Of a stretch of 64,000 nt of DNA, positions 16,594-25,096 are shown one piece after another. This stretch comes from Psychrobacter immobilis (GTDB taxonomy: Bacteria; Pseudomonadota; Gammaproteobacteria; Pseudomonadales; Moraxellaceae): positions 1-64,000 of the forward strand of contig CAJHAA010000003.1 in assembly GCA_904846265.1 (NCBI GenBank), read 5' to 3'. A model generated the notes under the pieces. That model searched no databases. It was not told the origin of the DNA and was given only the letters and a program-made list of their open reading frames with translations. Numbering within the stretch: position 1 is the first letter of the stretch; every line of letters begins with the position of its first letter. The position numbers and the translations under genes are program-made.

Positions 16594-18681
16594 ATGCGTA
16601 CTCAGTCCATCTTAAACCTCTTAGTCATTGATGACGATCAGCTCTATGCTGAGCGCCTTGTGCACTTACTAGGTTGCTATTATGACACCATCAATTTAGG
16701 GTTTTTGGACGATAAAGAGGAGCTGTTAAAGTCACTGCGACAACCGTGGGATGTCTTGGTGTTTGGCAATGCTTATGATATGAGTTTCACCGACGTGGTG
16801 GGCGTCGTTCAAGAGCAAAGTATTGATTTGCCTATGATCTGCCTATTCAATGAAGAGATGGCAGCGTCCTCCAATAACGATGAGGGGCTACCTGATATTA
16901 TTAGCGGCACGATGGTCAAATCGCTCAAAGTAGACCAAGAGATGGCAGTAGTGATGTCTATCTGTCTACAGCATGATAATTTACGCAGTCGCCGTGAGCT
17001 TAGAACGTTGCGCCATGTTCTCTCTGAAGCAGAGCAACGCGCCAATGTATTGATTAAAAACTCTAAAAGTGCGGTCGCCTATATTGATCAGGGTATCCAT
17101 ATTTTTGCCAATGATCCTTATCTTCAGCTTTTTGGTTTTGAGTCAATGAATGATGCCATAGGCGTGCCTGTTGTTGACCTGATTGCAGGCGGTGATAACG
17201 TTAAGGGTTTCAAACAGTTCTTACGTCAATTTGATAAAGGTAGCCGCCAAGAAGTCGAGTTCAATTTTGAAAGTAAGCGGATGGATGGCAGTACTTTTGA
17301 GGCAAAGCTACAATTGGCAGCAGCGACCTTAGATGGCGAGCCAGTGACGCAGGTTATTATCCAACAAAACCATAATAACAGTGCGGAAGTCGCCAAGCGT
17401 TTGGCGGCCGCTGAATGCAAAGACAGTCTGACAGGAATCAACAATCGCCGCGGCTTTGAAGAACAAATGGCAATCGTGTACCAGCAAGCACGTCAAGGTG
17501 TACTGACGGCTGGGCTTTTGTATATTCAGCTCGATAATGTCGGTAAAATAAGAAGCAGTCTAGGTTTGCAAGGGGTAGATGCGACCGTCAAGCAAGTCGC
17601 CTATGCATTAGATGAGCTGATATCAGACGGGCATGTGAGTCGTTTTAGTGATACCGCCTTTACCATACTGGTCGAGGATAAGAGCACCACAGAGCTTGAA
17701 GAACTGGCTAAGCAAATTGGTTCACGTATCAGTGATATGCTCATTGAAGTAGATAAGCGTACGACCAGTACGACTGTCAGTATTGGTATTGTCAAAATCG
17801 AAACCAATACAGCAGAGCCAAGTATCGTGCTCGAACGTGCGATGGATGCCATCAATCAGATTATGATAGAGACCTCTAATCATGGCGGCACCTATCATTT
17901 GTACGATCCAAGCGAGCATGCCAATAGTGATGATCATGCCCTTGCCGAATCTTTAGTTGATGCCATTGCCAATAGCCGTTTTGAGTTATCTTTCCAGCCA
18001 ATATATGATATTAACAATGACCGAAGTGACTTTTTTGAAGTATATCTGCGGTTGCCATTGGCGGATGCCGACAATACGATATTGACACCTGATCAATTTA
18101 TGGCAGTCGCCAAGACGCATAAATTGCTCGAAAAAATAGATCGTTGGGTGCTCATCAATGCCTGTAAAAAGGTTAATGAGGTACGTAAAACACATCCTGA
18201 AGCCAGATTGCTAGTGCAATTGACTAGTGCCTCATTGATAGACAAAAAACTGCCTAGTGTTGCCAGTCAGCTTATAAAAGCGGTGGGCGGTGCAGCTGGT
18301 GTGCTCACCTTGCAGTTCAACGAAAAAGATGTCTCAGACCATCTCACAGTGGCAAAAACACAATTTGCCGCCCTTAGCCAAGTCAGCTGTCAGATGGGCA
18401 TCAATAATTTCGGTTCTTCTGCTAAATCCATAGAGATTGTCAGTTTTGTGCAGCCAGATATGGTGCGTTTAGCACGCAGCTATGTGGATGGCATTGACTC
18501 AGCAGACAATTTAGAAACTGTCAAATCACTTATTATGCGTACGAATGAAGTCAATGTGGACGTATTGATGCCTTATATTGAAGATGCGGCAACCATGTCC
18601 GTTGCTTGGAGCGTGGGCGCGCGCTATTTACAAGGCTATTATTTAGAAGAACCCAGCAGTACGATAAAAGTTGCGACCTAA
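16594..18681 (+). CDS. FimX-like degenerate REC-PAS-GGDEF-EAL protein
   Basis: 695 residues. The receiver-like domain (1-130) lacks the usual acceptor motif: VLVFGNAYDMS stands where LxxDxxMP is expected. A PAS domain spans roughly 145-260. The GGDEF domain (about 270-440) has RFSDTAFTIL in place of the catalytic RxGGDEF. The EAL domain (about 455-690) has EVYLRLP in place of EALxR. This combination of inactive cyclase and inactive phosphodiesterase matches Pseudomonas FimX, a c-di-GMP receptor that controls type IV pilus assembly and twitching. The start ATG has AAGG six bases upstream. A role as a c-di-GMP effector is inferred from architecture. Confidence 0.85.
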   Translation: MRTQSILNLLVIDDDQLYAERLVHLLGCYYDTINLGFLDDKEELLKSLRQPWDVLVFGNAYDMSFTDVVGVVQEQSIDLPMICLFNEEMAASSNNDEGLPDIISGTMVKSLKVDQEMAVVMSICLQHDNLRSRRELRTLRHVLSEAEQRANVLIKNSKSAVAYIDQGIHIFANDPYLQLFGFESMNDAIGVPVVDLIAGGDNVKGFKQFLRQFDKGSRQEVEFNFESKRMDGSTFEAKLQLAAATLDGEPVTQVIIQQNHNNSAEVAKRLAAAECKDSLTGINNRRGFEEQMAIVYQQARQGVLTAGLLYIQLDNVGKIRSSLGLQGVDATVKQVAYALDELISDGHVSRFSDTAFTILVEDKSTTELEELAKQIGSRISDMLIEVDKRTTSTTVSIGIVKIETNTAEPSIVLERAMDAINQIMIETSNHGGTYHLYDPSEHANSDDHALAESLVDAIANSRFELSFQPIYDINNDRSDFFEVYLRLPLADADNTILTPDQFMAVAKTHKLLEKIDRWVLINACKKVNEVRKTHPEARLLVQLTSASLIDKKLPSVASQLIKAVGGAAGVLTLQFNEKDVSDHLTVAKTQFAALSQVSCQMGINNFGSSAKSIEIVSFVQPDMVRLARSYVDGIDSADNLETVKSLIMRTNEVNVDVLMPYIEDAATMSVAWSVGARYLQGYYLEEPSSTIKVAT

Positions 18682-18971
18682 AGTCATTGAGAGTGCGTTT
18701 GATATGCAACTATCAACAGTGCCTATTTATGGAATATTCTACACGGCTTAATCGTTCATAAATTCTTTATCGTCATACATTACAAAAGTTTTACTCAAAC
18801 TGTCCTATAAGCGTTGTTTATTGGCTCGATATGCCCCAATAAATAACGTTATGTTTTTACAAACAGCTATTTAGACGTGAAGAGGGTTCCACTTTGCATG
18901 TGTTTGACCCTTACCTTATTATCTATATTGTTCACCTATAGCTGACACTCCTTAACCAAAGATTGCCGAAA
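18682..18971. other. Gap between FimX-like gene and cytochrome gene
   Basis: About 290 bases. It holds the hairpin at 18810-18850 and no other recognised element. Confidence 0.45.
18810..18850 (+). terminator. Possible terminator of the FimX-like gene
   Basis: The 15-bp stem AGCGTTGTTTATTGG / CCAATAAATAACGTT has two G-T wobbles and a 11-base loop, followed by ATGTTTTTA. The T run is displaced by two bases, so efficiency is uncertain. Confidence 0.5.
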
Positions 18972-19436
18972 ATGCCCATCATTAATAAATATCAAATAAG
19001 CAGTATATTTGCTGCTGTTTTATTGCTCAGCGCTTGCGGAGAAAGTACGCCACCGGATCATCGTGCTGCTGTGACATTGCCGCTCTATACGGAAGGTGAT
19101 GCTGATAACGGCGCGATCATTTATCAAGACGCTTGTGGTCAATGTCATCAGCTGAATGCGGGGCTCAACAAAAAAGGTCCGCAGCTGATGAATATATACG
19201 GTGCGCCCGCCGCAGAGCTAGAAGATTACACCTATAGTGACGGGCTAAAAACATCAGGTTGGGTATGGGATGCGCAAACGCTCGACCCTTATATTGCAGA
19301 TGCAGAAAAAGCCATGCTAGACTCAAAAATGCTATCAAACCCGATGCCCGATGCGCAAGAACGCGCAGATGTCATCGCTTATCTGTCAACGCTTCGTGCC
19401 GCCGTGCCGATAATTGAAGATGACTCAAAGCAATAG
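18972..19436 (+). CDS. Class I cytochrome c lipoprotein
   Basis: 154 residues. A lipoprotein signal ends at the lipobox LLSAC (Cys near 22), then a single heme site C-GQ-CH with MLSNPMPD providing the likely axial Met. The fold is that of small mitochondrial-type cytochromes c (GPQLMNIYG, YLSTLR). It probably carries electrons at the periplasmic face of a membrane, with an unidentified oxidase or dehydrogenase partner. ATG at 18972 is chosen over an in-frame TTG nine bases upstream. It stands alone, with a MITE copy directly downstream. Confidence 0.9.
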   Translation: MPIINKYQISSIFAAVLLLSACGESTPPDHRAAVTLPLYTEGDADNGAIIYQDACGQCHQLNAGLNKKGPQLMNIYGAPAAELEDYTYSDGLKTSGWVWDAQTLDPYIADAEKAMLDSKMLSNPMPDAQERADVIAYLSTLRAAVPIIEDDSKQ

Positions 19437-19444
19437 CCAGTTTA

Positions 19445-19616
19445 TGGTGTGTCCTCAAGCTAAACGAAAGCGACTAAATGGGCTAAAGATGGTTAAATTT
19501 TGCCAAATCATGTCAAAAAATTGGTTAATATCTTGATGGTATCTGTGCTATTTTCCTTGTTTGGCTGCCATTTATCTCATTTTTATCACCACTTTCAAAA
19601 TAAGAACACGCCCTAG
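19445..19616. mobile_element. MITE-like element, copy 1 (degraded left end)
   Basis: About 170 bases without a gene. The right end reads AGAACACGCCCTAG. The left end (GTGTGTCCTCA) is a decayed form of the same terminal repeat. Internal blocks match the second copy at 38427-38673: TTAAATTTTGCCAAA, TTGGTTAATATC, ATTTTCCT-GTTTG and CATTTTTATCACCA. Two copies with inverted ends and no transposase indicate a non-autonomous element mobilised in trans. Confidence 0.75.
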
Positions 19617-19654
19617 AAACACTAATCCCATAAGAAATGAGCCAATAATTGACT

Positions 19655-20683
19655 ATGACCCACGCAGCCATCGATAGATCCATTACAACACTACATCAAT
19701 CAGCAGCAGAGGTGATTCATAAGCCGACCTTTAGCGCTGCCGATTATCATCACAATCAGCAAAAAATTGCCCAACTTATGGCGCAGTTAAATCATATTGT
19801 GTTAGATAAGCCGCAAGTGGTTAAGCTTGCGCTGAGTGGTATTTTGGCAGGTGGACATTTGTTACTGCAAGATCTGCCGGGTATGGGCAAGACGACATTG
19901 GCGCAAGGCTTGGCGCAATTATTAGGCTTGAGCTTTAGCCGTGTACAGTTCACCAATGATATGCTGCCAGCAGATATTTTGGGGATGAGCATTTATGATC
20001 AAAAGAAACAGCAATTTGAGTTTCGAGCAGGTCCTATTTTTACTCAGCTGCTACTCGCTGATGAGATTAATCGCTCTAGCCCTAAGACGCAAAGCGCGTT
20101 ACTAGAAGCGATGGAAGAACGACAAGTCACCCAAGATGGGCAAACCTATCCTTTGCCGCAGTCGTTTTTTGTCATTGCAACCCAAAATCCTCTACAGCAA
20201 GCAGGTGTCTATCCGCTTCCTGAATCGCAGCTAGATAGATTCTTACTATGCTTGTCGCTTGGTTATCCGTCGCCTACCGCAGAGCGTGAGCTATTAAAAG
20301 GTCAGGATCGCCGCGAGCTACTAAAAAATTTAGATGCGCTGCTTGATACCGAGGCGGTCTTATTAGCACAGCAAGGTGTTAAACACGTTTATGTCGCGGA
20401 TGTGGTCTTGGATTATCTGCAGCGATTGGTCGCAAAGACACGAGCAAGCTCCGAGTATCATGGCTTATCACCGCGCGGAGTATTGTCGCTACAGCGTGCC
20501 GCGCAGGCTTATGCGTACGTATCGGGGTATATGGAAGTGACACCTGAGGATATCCAAGCGGTGTTTGCCGCGGTCACAGATCATCGTCTCGGTCAGCGTT
20601 TTGTCCCAGCGCATGTGACTGGTGGGCAGGCGACGCAGACAATCGCGCAACGTATATTGGCAGAAGTGGCTGTTATCAATTAA
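19655..20683 (+). CDS. MoxR family AAA+ ATPase
   Basis: 342 residues. Walker A is in LPGMGKTTLAQ (near 75) and Walker B in LLADEINRSSPKTQSALLEAMEE. The sensor regions include ATQNP and LDRFLL, characteristic of MoxR chaperone-like ATPases. The gene heads a MoxR-DUF58-transglutaminase cluster widespread in proteobacteria, thought to assemble or activate envelope complexes. ATG at 19655 is taken instead of the TTG six bases earlier; neither has a strong ribosome site. The end is followed by a gap containing a degenerate 15-bp repeat before the DUF58 gene. Confidence 0.93.
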   Translation: MTHAAIDRSITTLHQSAAEVIHKPTFSAADYHHNQQKIAQLMAQLNHIVLDKPQVVKLALSGILAGGHLLLQDLPGMGKTTLAQGLAQLLGLSFSRVQFTNDMLPADILGMSIYDQKKQQFEFRAGPIFTQLLLADEINRSSPKTQSALLEAMEERQVTQDGQTYPLPQSFFVIATQNPLQQAGVYPLPESQLDRFLLCLSLGYPSPTAERELLKGQDRRELLKNLDALLDTEAVLLAQQGVKHVYVADVVLDYLQRLVAKTRASSEYHGLSPRGVLSLQRAAQAYAYVSGYMEVTPEDIQAVFAAVTDHRLGQRFVPAHVTGGQATQTIAQRILAEVAVIN

Positions 20684-20747
20684 ATGGTGGTTATTTAAAT
20701 AGTTGTTATTTCAATCACTGTTATCTGAGCACTTATTTTTTAGTTGT
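20673..20747. repeat. Degenerate 15-bp repeat array (reverse orientation)
   Basis: TTATTTAAATAGTTG (20691), TTATTTCAATCACTG (20706), TTATCTGAGCAC (20721) and TTATTTTTTAGTTG (20733) recur with a period near 15. Read on the minus strand, these are variants of the TAAATAAG-type unit seen at 5211. Confidence 0.5.
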
Positions 20748-20830
20748 TTGTTGTTTCATAGCGTATTTGTTTTAAAGCTATCACCAATTATGAATGAGAG
20801 TATCAATTTTATGGTAAGGATAGGGTAGTC

Positions 20831-21880
20831 ATGAGCTTTTTGCCAAAAGCCTTAACCGTACCAGCCACTTCAGCATTAAGCCGTTGGTTTGCCTCGCGTG
20901 CGCCCAAAAGCGATAGTGCTATCCTCAATTTGCGTAACGTCTATATCTTTTTTAGCCGTGAAGGGACGCTATATGCAGTGTTATTAATCATCACCTTTAT
21001 CGCTGGCATTAACTATGGCAATAACTTGGTGTTAGGTTTATGTTTTTATTTGGTCAGTGTCTGGCTTATCAGCTTTCATGTAACCTTTGCGCACATTTCA
21101 GGTCTGCAAGTACGTTTGCTTGAAGTGACTATGGCAGAAGCGGGCGCGCCTGTTTGGGTGACTTTACAGTTGCGCAGTGAGAGCCGTCAACCGAGACGAC
21201 AGTTGTTATTTAGCTTTGAGCAGGCTGATGACAAGGCTAATAGCAAGAAAGATAAAAAAGTCCATAAAAAAATCAAACATAGCGCTGATAATAAGCACTC
21301 AATACTGGTGACACGACTGCAAGGCGAGCAAGTGATTCGCTTGCCAGTACCGACGCAGAATCGTGGGCAGTTTGAATTACCACGCTTAAAAATAAAAACG
21401 GTTTATCCGTTAGGTATCATGAGGGCATGGTCCTATGTTTATTTTGCCCGTACTGCTTGGGTCTATCCAAAACCTGAAGTGTTTGATTGGCAGGCGCAGT
21501 ATGCCGTTGCCAGTCAGGAGGATTTGCCAACAGGTGGGCAATATCGGCAAGGTCAAGATGATTTTGAGCGGCTAGATAACTACGTTGAAGGCGAGTCGCT
21601 GGCACGGGTGTCGTGGGGACATGTAGCACGTGGTCAAGGCATGTTGACCAAGCACTTTGCTGATCCAGTCGGTCATGAGCAAACGTTGGATTATGCGGAT
21701 ATGCCAGCAGCACATCATGAGCAAAAACTGGCACAACTGGCGTATGGGGCGATGAAATTAGGTGAGCTGGGCGTGATATTTCATATGCGCTTACCCAATG
21801 ACACCCATTCTACTGCACCAATGGGTGAAGGCGACAGTTTTGCACAAGCGTGCTTGCTAAGGTTGGCGAAAGCACAATGA
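20831..21880 (+). CDS. DUF58 domain membrane protein
   Basis: 349 residues. Two membrane segments lie near 50-90 (LYAVLLIITFIAGINYGN, LVLGLCFYLVSVWLI). A beta-rich region follows, interrupted by a Lys-rich insert (about 138-152), and then the DUF58 signature with YPLGIMRAW and SWGHVARGQGMLTK. DUF58 proteins accompany MoxR ATPases and resemble a vWA-like fold. The ATG has AGGG before it. The TGA overlaps the ATG of the downstream gene (ATGA), so the two are translationally coupled. The molecular role is unknown. Confidence 0.9.
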   Translation: MSFLPKALTVPATSALSRWFASRAPKSDSAILNLRNVYIFFSREGTLYAVLLIITFIAGINYGNNLVLGLCFYLVSVWLISFHVTFAHISGLQVRLLEVTMAEAGAPVWVTLQLRSESRQPRRQLLFSFEQADDKANSKKDKKVHKKIKHSADNKHSILVTRLQGEQVIRLPVPTQNRGQFELPRLKIKTVYPLGIMRAWSYVYFARTAWVYPKPEVFDWQAQYAVASQEDLPTGGQYRQGQDDFERLDNYVEGESLARVSWGHVARGQGMLTKHFADPVGHEQTLDYADMPAAHHEQKLAQLAYGAMKLGELGVIFHMRLPNDTHSTAPMGEGDSFAQACLLRLAKAQ

Positions 21881-24165
21881 CTAATAGGACCAACTCAAAA
21901 AAAATCCCTACAAAGGAAGCTGAAAACACATTTATAGGTTTTCCTGAAACAAGTCCCACAAGCTTTGAGCAGTTGGCACTGGGTCAAAACGTCACTGATC
22001 GTGTTCTACAGGATAGCGCTGCAAAATGGACTCGTAAGCTATTCGCCTTACCTGCTTATTATTGGGTACTAATTGCTCAAATTACCGTTATTTTACCTCA
22101 TGCGGCGCATCTGCCGTTTTGGTTGATAGGTTTTGCGGTGGTCAGCATCGCCGCACAGCTACCGTCTATAAAAGCTAAGTTCAAAAAAATAGCGCATTTA
22201 AAACGTGTCTATCAAGGCATGCAAATGCTCGGCTTTTTATTGGGGCTGGCAGGTCTATGGCTGACTTACAATACAGCGTTTGGACTGGATATGGGCGTGG
22301 CGTTTTTAGTGCTATGTCTCATTAGCAAGCTGTGGGAGGTGTATAAACGGCGTGATGCTTATGTGGTATTAAACCTATCATTGTTTGTACTGGCGGCATT
22401 GTTTTTGATGGATCAAGGACTGTTTACGACTTTAGAAGTTGCGATTGGTGCGATTATCGTGTTGCTCGCGTTCATTGCATTAAACGATGATGGCAATGCT
22501 CGTGGTGATGGTCGTCTGCGTACTTTGTGTGTGCTGGGTGTTGGTGCGCTACCGTTATTGGTGGTGTTGTTTTTGTTTTTTCCACGTTTACCACCGCTAT
22601 GGTCCGTTCAGCTCTCAGGTCAGCAAGCAACCACGGGTGTCTCCGACAGTATGTCACCTGGTGATTTTGCTAATTTGGGACAATCAACTGAGCTGGCATT
22701 TCGGGTAGAGTTTAAAAATGACCGCCCACCACAGCAGCAGCTCTATTGGCGCGGTTTGGTATTTAGTGACTTTGATGGGGTGACTTGGCGTCCTAGCCCT
22801 CAGCAGCGACAGTGGCAATCGGTATCGCAAAGACCCACTTGGATTGAAAACGTGTTTGCTACCGTTCCTGAAGCCGAGCAAGTAGCACCAAACAGCTATC
22901 AAATTATCTTAGAACCTACCCAACAAAACTGGTTATTTGGACTTGATTACCCGTTTACCAATCAACCAAATATTAGTACTACCTCAAATTTCACGTTATT
23001 AAATAACCAACCTATTACGCAGCAATTGCGCTATAACGTATTACAGTTCTCGTCGATGCGTATCGACCCTATACTCAGTGATAACTCAAGGCGTCGAAAT
23101 CTAGCATTGCCAAGTGAGGGTAATCCACAAACACGAGCATTGGCTAAGCAGCTTTTTGCGCAGTCAGGCTCTGATCCTGTGCGTTATATGGTGGCTATTG
23201 AGCGCTGGATCAATCGAACGGACTTTCGTTATACACTATCGCCGCCACGGTTAAATGATAACCGTATTGATGAGTTTTTGTTTAATACCAAGGCAGGGTT
23301 TTGTGAGCATTACGCTTCAAGCTTTACCTTTATGATGCGCGCAGCTGGCGTACCAGCACGAGTCGTGGCAGGCTATCAAGGTGGCGAGCTAAGTCGTGGC
23401 GGTGATGTTTGGGAAGTGCGGCAGAAGGATGCGCATGCGTGGACTGAGGTTTGGCTAGAAGGTCAAGGCTGGGTACGTGTTGATCCCACTGCCTTTGTTG
23501 CTCCTGAGCGTGTGGAGCAAGGGATGGATGCGCTAACACAGTCTCAAGGCGCAGCAATGTTTGGTGATGGTGCAGGTGCAGGTGCGCAGTTTAACTATCA
23601 ACAGTATCAAATGCTACAAACCTTACGTCGTTTCTCAGATCAAGCCAGTTATTATTGGCAAAAAGACGTCGTTGGCTATGATAAGGATAAGCAAGCTGGC
23701 TCATTGCTTAAATGGTTCAATATCAAATCTATCATGCAGCAAGTTATCTGGTTGGCGGCGAGTGCTATTACGGTCATGGTTATTTTGGTATTTATCATCT
23801 GGTATCGACGCCGCAAGCACTGGCATCCAGCAGATTTGCCACTTATGCAGCTGTCACAGCGTATAGCTAAGCAAGATAAATCATTAGCTCGTACCGATAG
23901 CGAGGGACAGCTAGCATGGCTTGAGCGCTTAGCCAGTGCTATTGATAGTCGCAATGATACAAATGTCAATGATGAAGCTAAGACAAGTAATGCTAGTACA
24001 TTAACGGACAGTGATCATCCTGACGTTATTCAAGAAAAAATCACGCAAATCAGACAAGATTATCGTCAGCTACGCTATGGACGTTTAAGTACCGTTGAAA
24101 TCAATGACAATGGATACCAGAAAGTACTTAAGCAGCTGAAAAAAAATGTACACGATTTATTATAA
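21877..24165 (+). CDS. TgpA-like transglutaminase membrane protein
   Basis: 762 residues. Five or six membrane helices (about 50-225) precede a large periplasmic part. The transglutaminase core has Cys in KAGFCEHYASSF, His in KDAHAWTEVW and Asp in WVRVDPTAF, giving an intact triad. One further helix near 630 (VIWLAASAITVMVILVFII) leads to a cytoplasmic tail. It resembles Pseudomonas TgpA (DUF3488-transglutaminase). ATG at 21877 overlaps the DUF58 stop by four bases, which I prefer over an upstream TTG. The likely role is envelope protein cross-linking or peptide cleavage, inferred from the family. Confidence 0.92.
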   Translation: MTNRTNSKKIPTKEAENTFIGFPETSPTSFEQLALGQNVTDRVLQDSAAKWTRKLFALPAYYWVLIAQITVILPHAAHLPFWLIGFAVVSIAAQLPSIKAKFKKIAHLKRVYQGMQMLGFLLGLAGLWLTYNTAFGLDMGVAFLVLCLISKLWEVYKRRDAYVVLNLSLFVLAALFLMDQGLFTTLEVAIGAIIVLLAFIALNDDGNARGDGRLRTLCVLGVGALPLLVVLFLFFPRLPPLWSVQLSGQQATTGVSDSMSPGDFANLGQSTELAFRVEFKNDRPPQQQLYWRGLVFSDFDGVTWRPSPQQRQWQSVSQRPTWIENVFATVPEAEQVAPNSYQIILEPTQQNWLFGLDYPFTNQPNISTTSNFTLLNNQPITQQLRYNVLQFSSMRIDPILSDNSRRRNLALPSEGNPQTRALAKQLFAQSGSDPVRYMVAIERWINRTDFRYTLSPPRLNDNRIDEFLFNTKAGFCEHYASSFTFMMRAAGVPARVVAGYQGGELSRGGDVWEVRQKDAHAWTEVWLEGQGWVRVDPTAFVAPERVEQGMDALTQSQGAAMFGDGAGAGAQFNYQQYQMLQTLRRFSDQASYYWQKDVVGYDKDKQAGSLLKWFNIKSIMQQVIWLAASAITVMVILVFIIWYRRRKHWHPADLPLMQLSQRIAKQDKSLARTDSEGQLAWLERLASAIDSRNDTNVNDEAKTSNASTLTDSDHPDVIQEKITQIRQDYRQLRYGRLSTVEINDNGYQKVLKQLKKNVHDLL

Positions 24166-24169
24166 GTCC

Positions 24170-24232
24170 ATTTAGCCAGCAGTACTTATTAACTAGCAGT
24201 ACTTGTTAGCGACAGTTATTAGCGATAGTGAG
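24170..24232. repeat. Short imperfect direct repeats
   Basis: AGCAGTACTTATTAA and AGCAGTACTTGTTAG are followed by two shorter GCGA-AGTTATTA-type variants, in the gap before the PACE-type pseudogene. This is a degenerate array; no function is visible. Confidence 0.4.
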
Positions 24233-24264
24233 CGGACAAATGATAGATAAATTTGGAACAAACC

Positions 24265-24683
24265 ATGCGTAGCACTAAAGACCGTATTCGCCATGCCTTA
24301 GGGTTTGAAATCATCGGTCTATTGATTTTTGCACCGCTAGCAAGTTGGGTATTTGGCTTTGAACTGCATTCAATGGGTGTAATAGCATTGGCAGGCTCTA
24401 TCGTCGCGACGGTGTGGAATTATTTTTATAATATCTTATTGATAATGCCCTGCTTAAACTACGTGGTGATGTAAAAAAGACAGTTCCTATACGAATATTA
24501 CACGCTGCACTGTTTGAAGGTGGTTTGCTGGTGCTGTTTTTACCTGCCATTGCTTGGTACTTGGATATCAGTTTGTGGGATGCTTTTAAAATGGATATCG
24601 CTATGGCGACATTTTATTTGGTATATGCTTTTGTCTTTAATTGGGTTTACGACAGAGTGTTTCCTATTGTTGAAGCTGATTGA
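24265..24683 (+). pseudogene. Frameshifted PACE-family (AceI-like) efflux gene
   Basis: The first frame gives MRSTKDRIRHALGFEIIGLL and continues to TVWNYFYNIL, then is lost after TTATTGATAATG (24436-24447). Adding one T at 24439-24440 restores FDNALLKLRGDVKKTV and then LHAALFEGGLLVLFLPAIAW and VFNWVYDRVFP, ending with TGA at 24681-24683. The repaired product is 139 residues with four membrane helices. That is the size and double-repeat layout of the Acinetobacter AceI chlorhexidine/diamine exporters (PACE family). GGA seven bases before ATG 24265 supports the start. Either a genuine pseudogene or a one-base sequencing or assembly error. Confidence 0.85.
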
Positions 24684-24721
24684 TGCTTCAGGACAAAAAA
24701 TGAATAGGCAAGGTAGGATGT

Positions 24722-25009
24722 ATGGCGATATATGTGGATTTTATGCAAATAGAATTTAAAGGCTATAAGTGGTGTCATCTATTAGCTGATACATTACAAG
24801 AATTGCATGATTTTGCAGCATTGATTGAATTAGATGCGCGCCTGTTTCACCGTAACGCCAGCTATCCGCATTATGATGTCACTGTGCAGATGCGAGAAAC
24901 AGCGATTGAGTATGGTGCAATTCCTGCCGATCGAAGAAAAATTATCGAGTGTGCAAAGAAGCTAAGAGTAGAATTACATACACAAATAGCACAGTCCGAT
25001 TGTTTGTAA
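24722..25009 (+). CDS. DUF4031 protein
   Basis: 95 residues, cytoplasmic. The opening MAIYVDFMQIEFKGYKWCHL with LADTLQELHDFA, then HYDVTVQMRETAIEYGAIPADRR, matches DUF4031, a small family of unknown function often near other metabolic genes. ATG at 24722 is preceded by GGTAGGATGT. It sits 38 bases after the PACE-type pseudogene and ends before a shared terminator. No catalytic residues are established for the family, though His/Asp/Arg positions are conserved. Confidence 0.85.
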   Translation: MAIYVDFMQIEFKGYKWCHLLADTLQELHDFAALIELDARLFHRNASYPHYDVTVQMRETAIEYGAIPADRRKIIECAKKLRVELHTQIAQSDCL

Positions 25010-25026
25010 TAAATGCATAAACAAAT

Positions 25027-25071
25027 AAAAAGGTGGGTTATGTTTTGGCTAACCCACCTTTTCTGTTTTTT
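25027..25071. terminator. Bidirectional terminator, DUF4031/DUF302
   Basis: The perfect stem AAAAGGTGGGTTA / TAACCCACCTTTT has a short loop (TGTTTTGGC) and an A run on one side and T run on the other. It serves both convergent genes. Confidence 0.85.
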
Positions 25072-25096
25072 TAGGTCGTGTTTTTTGAGTGTAGTA

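Noticed and set aside
24514-24759. 81-residue plus-strand frame
   Set aside because: It is an out-of-frame reading of the second half of the frameshifted PACE gene.
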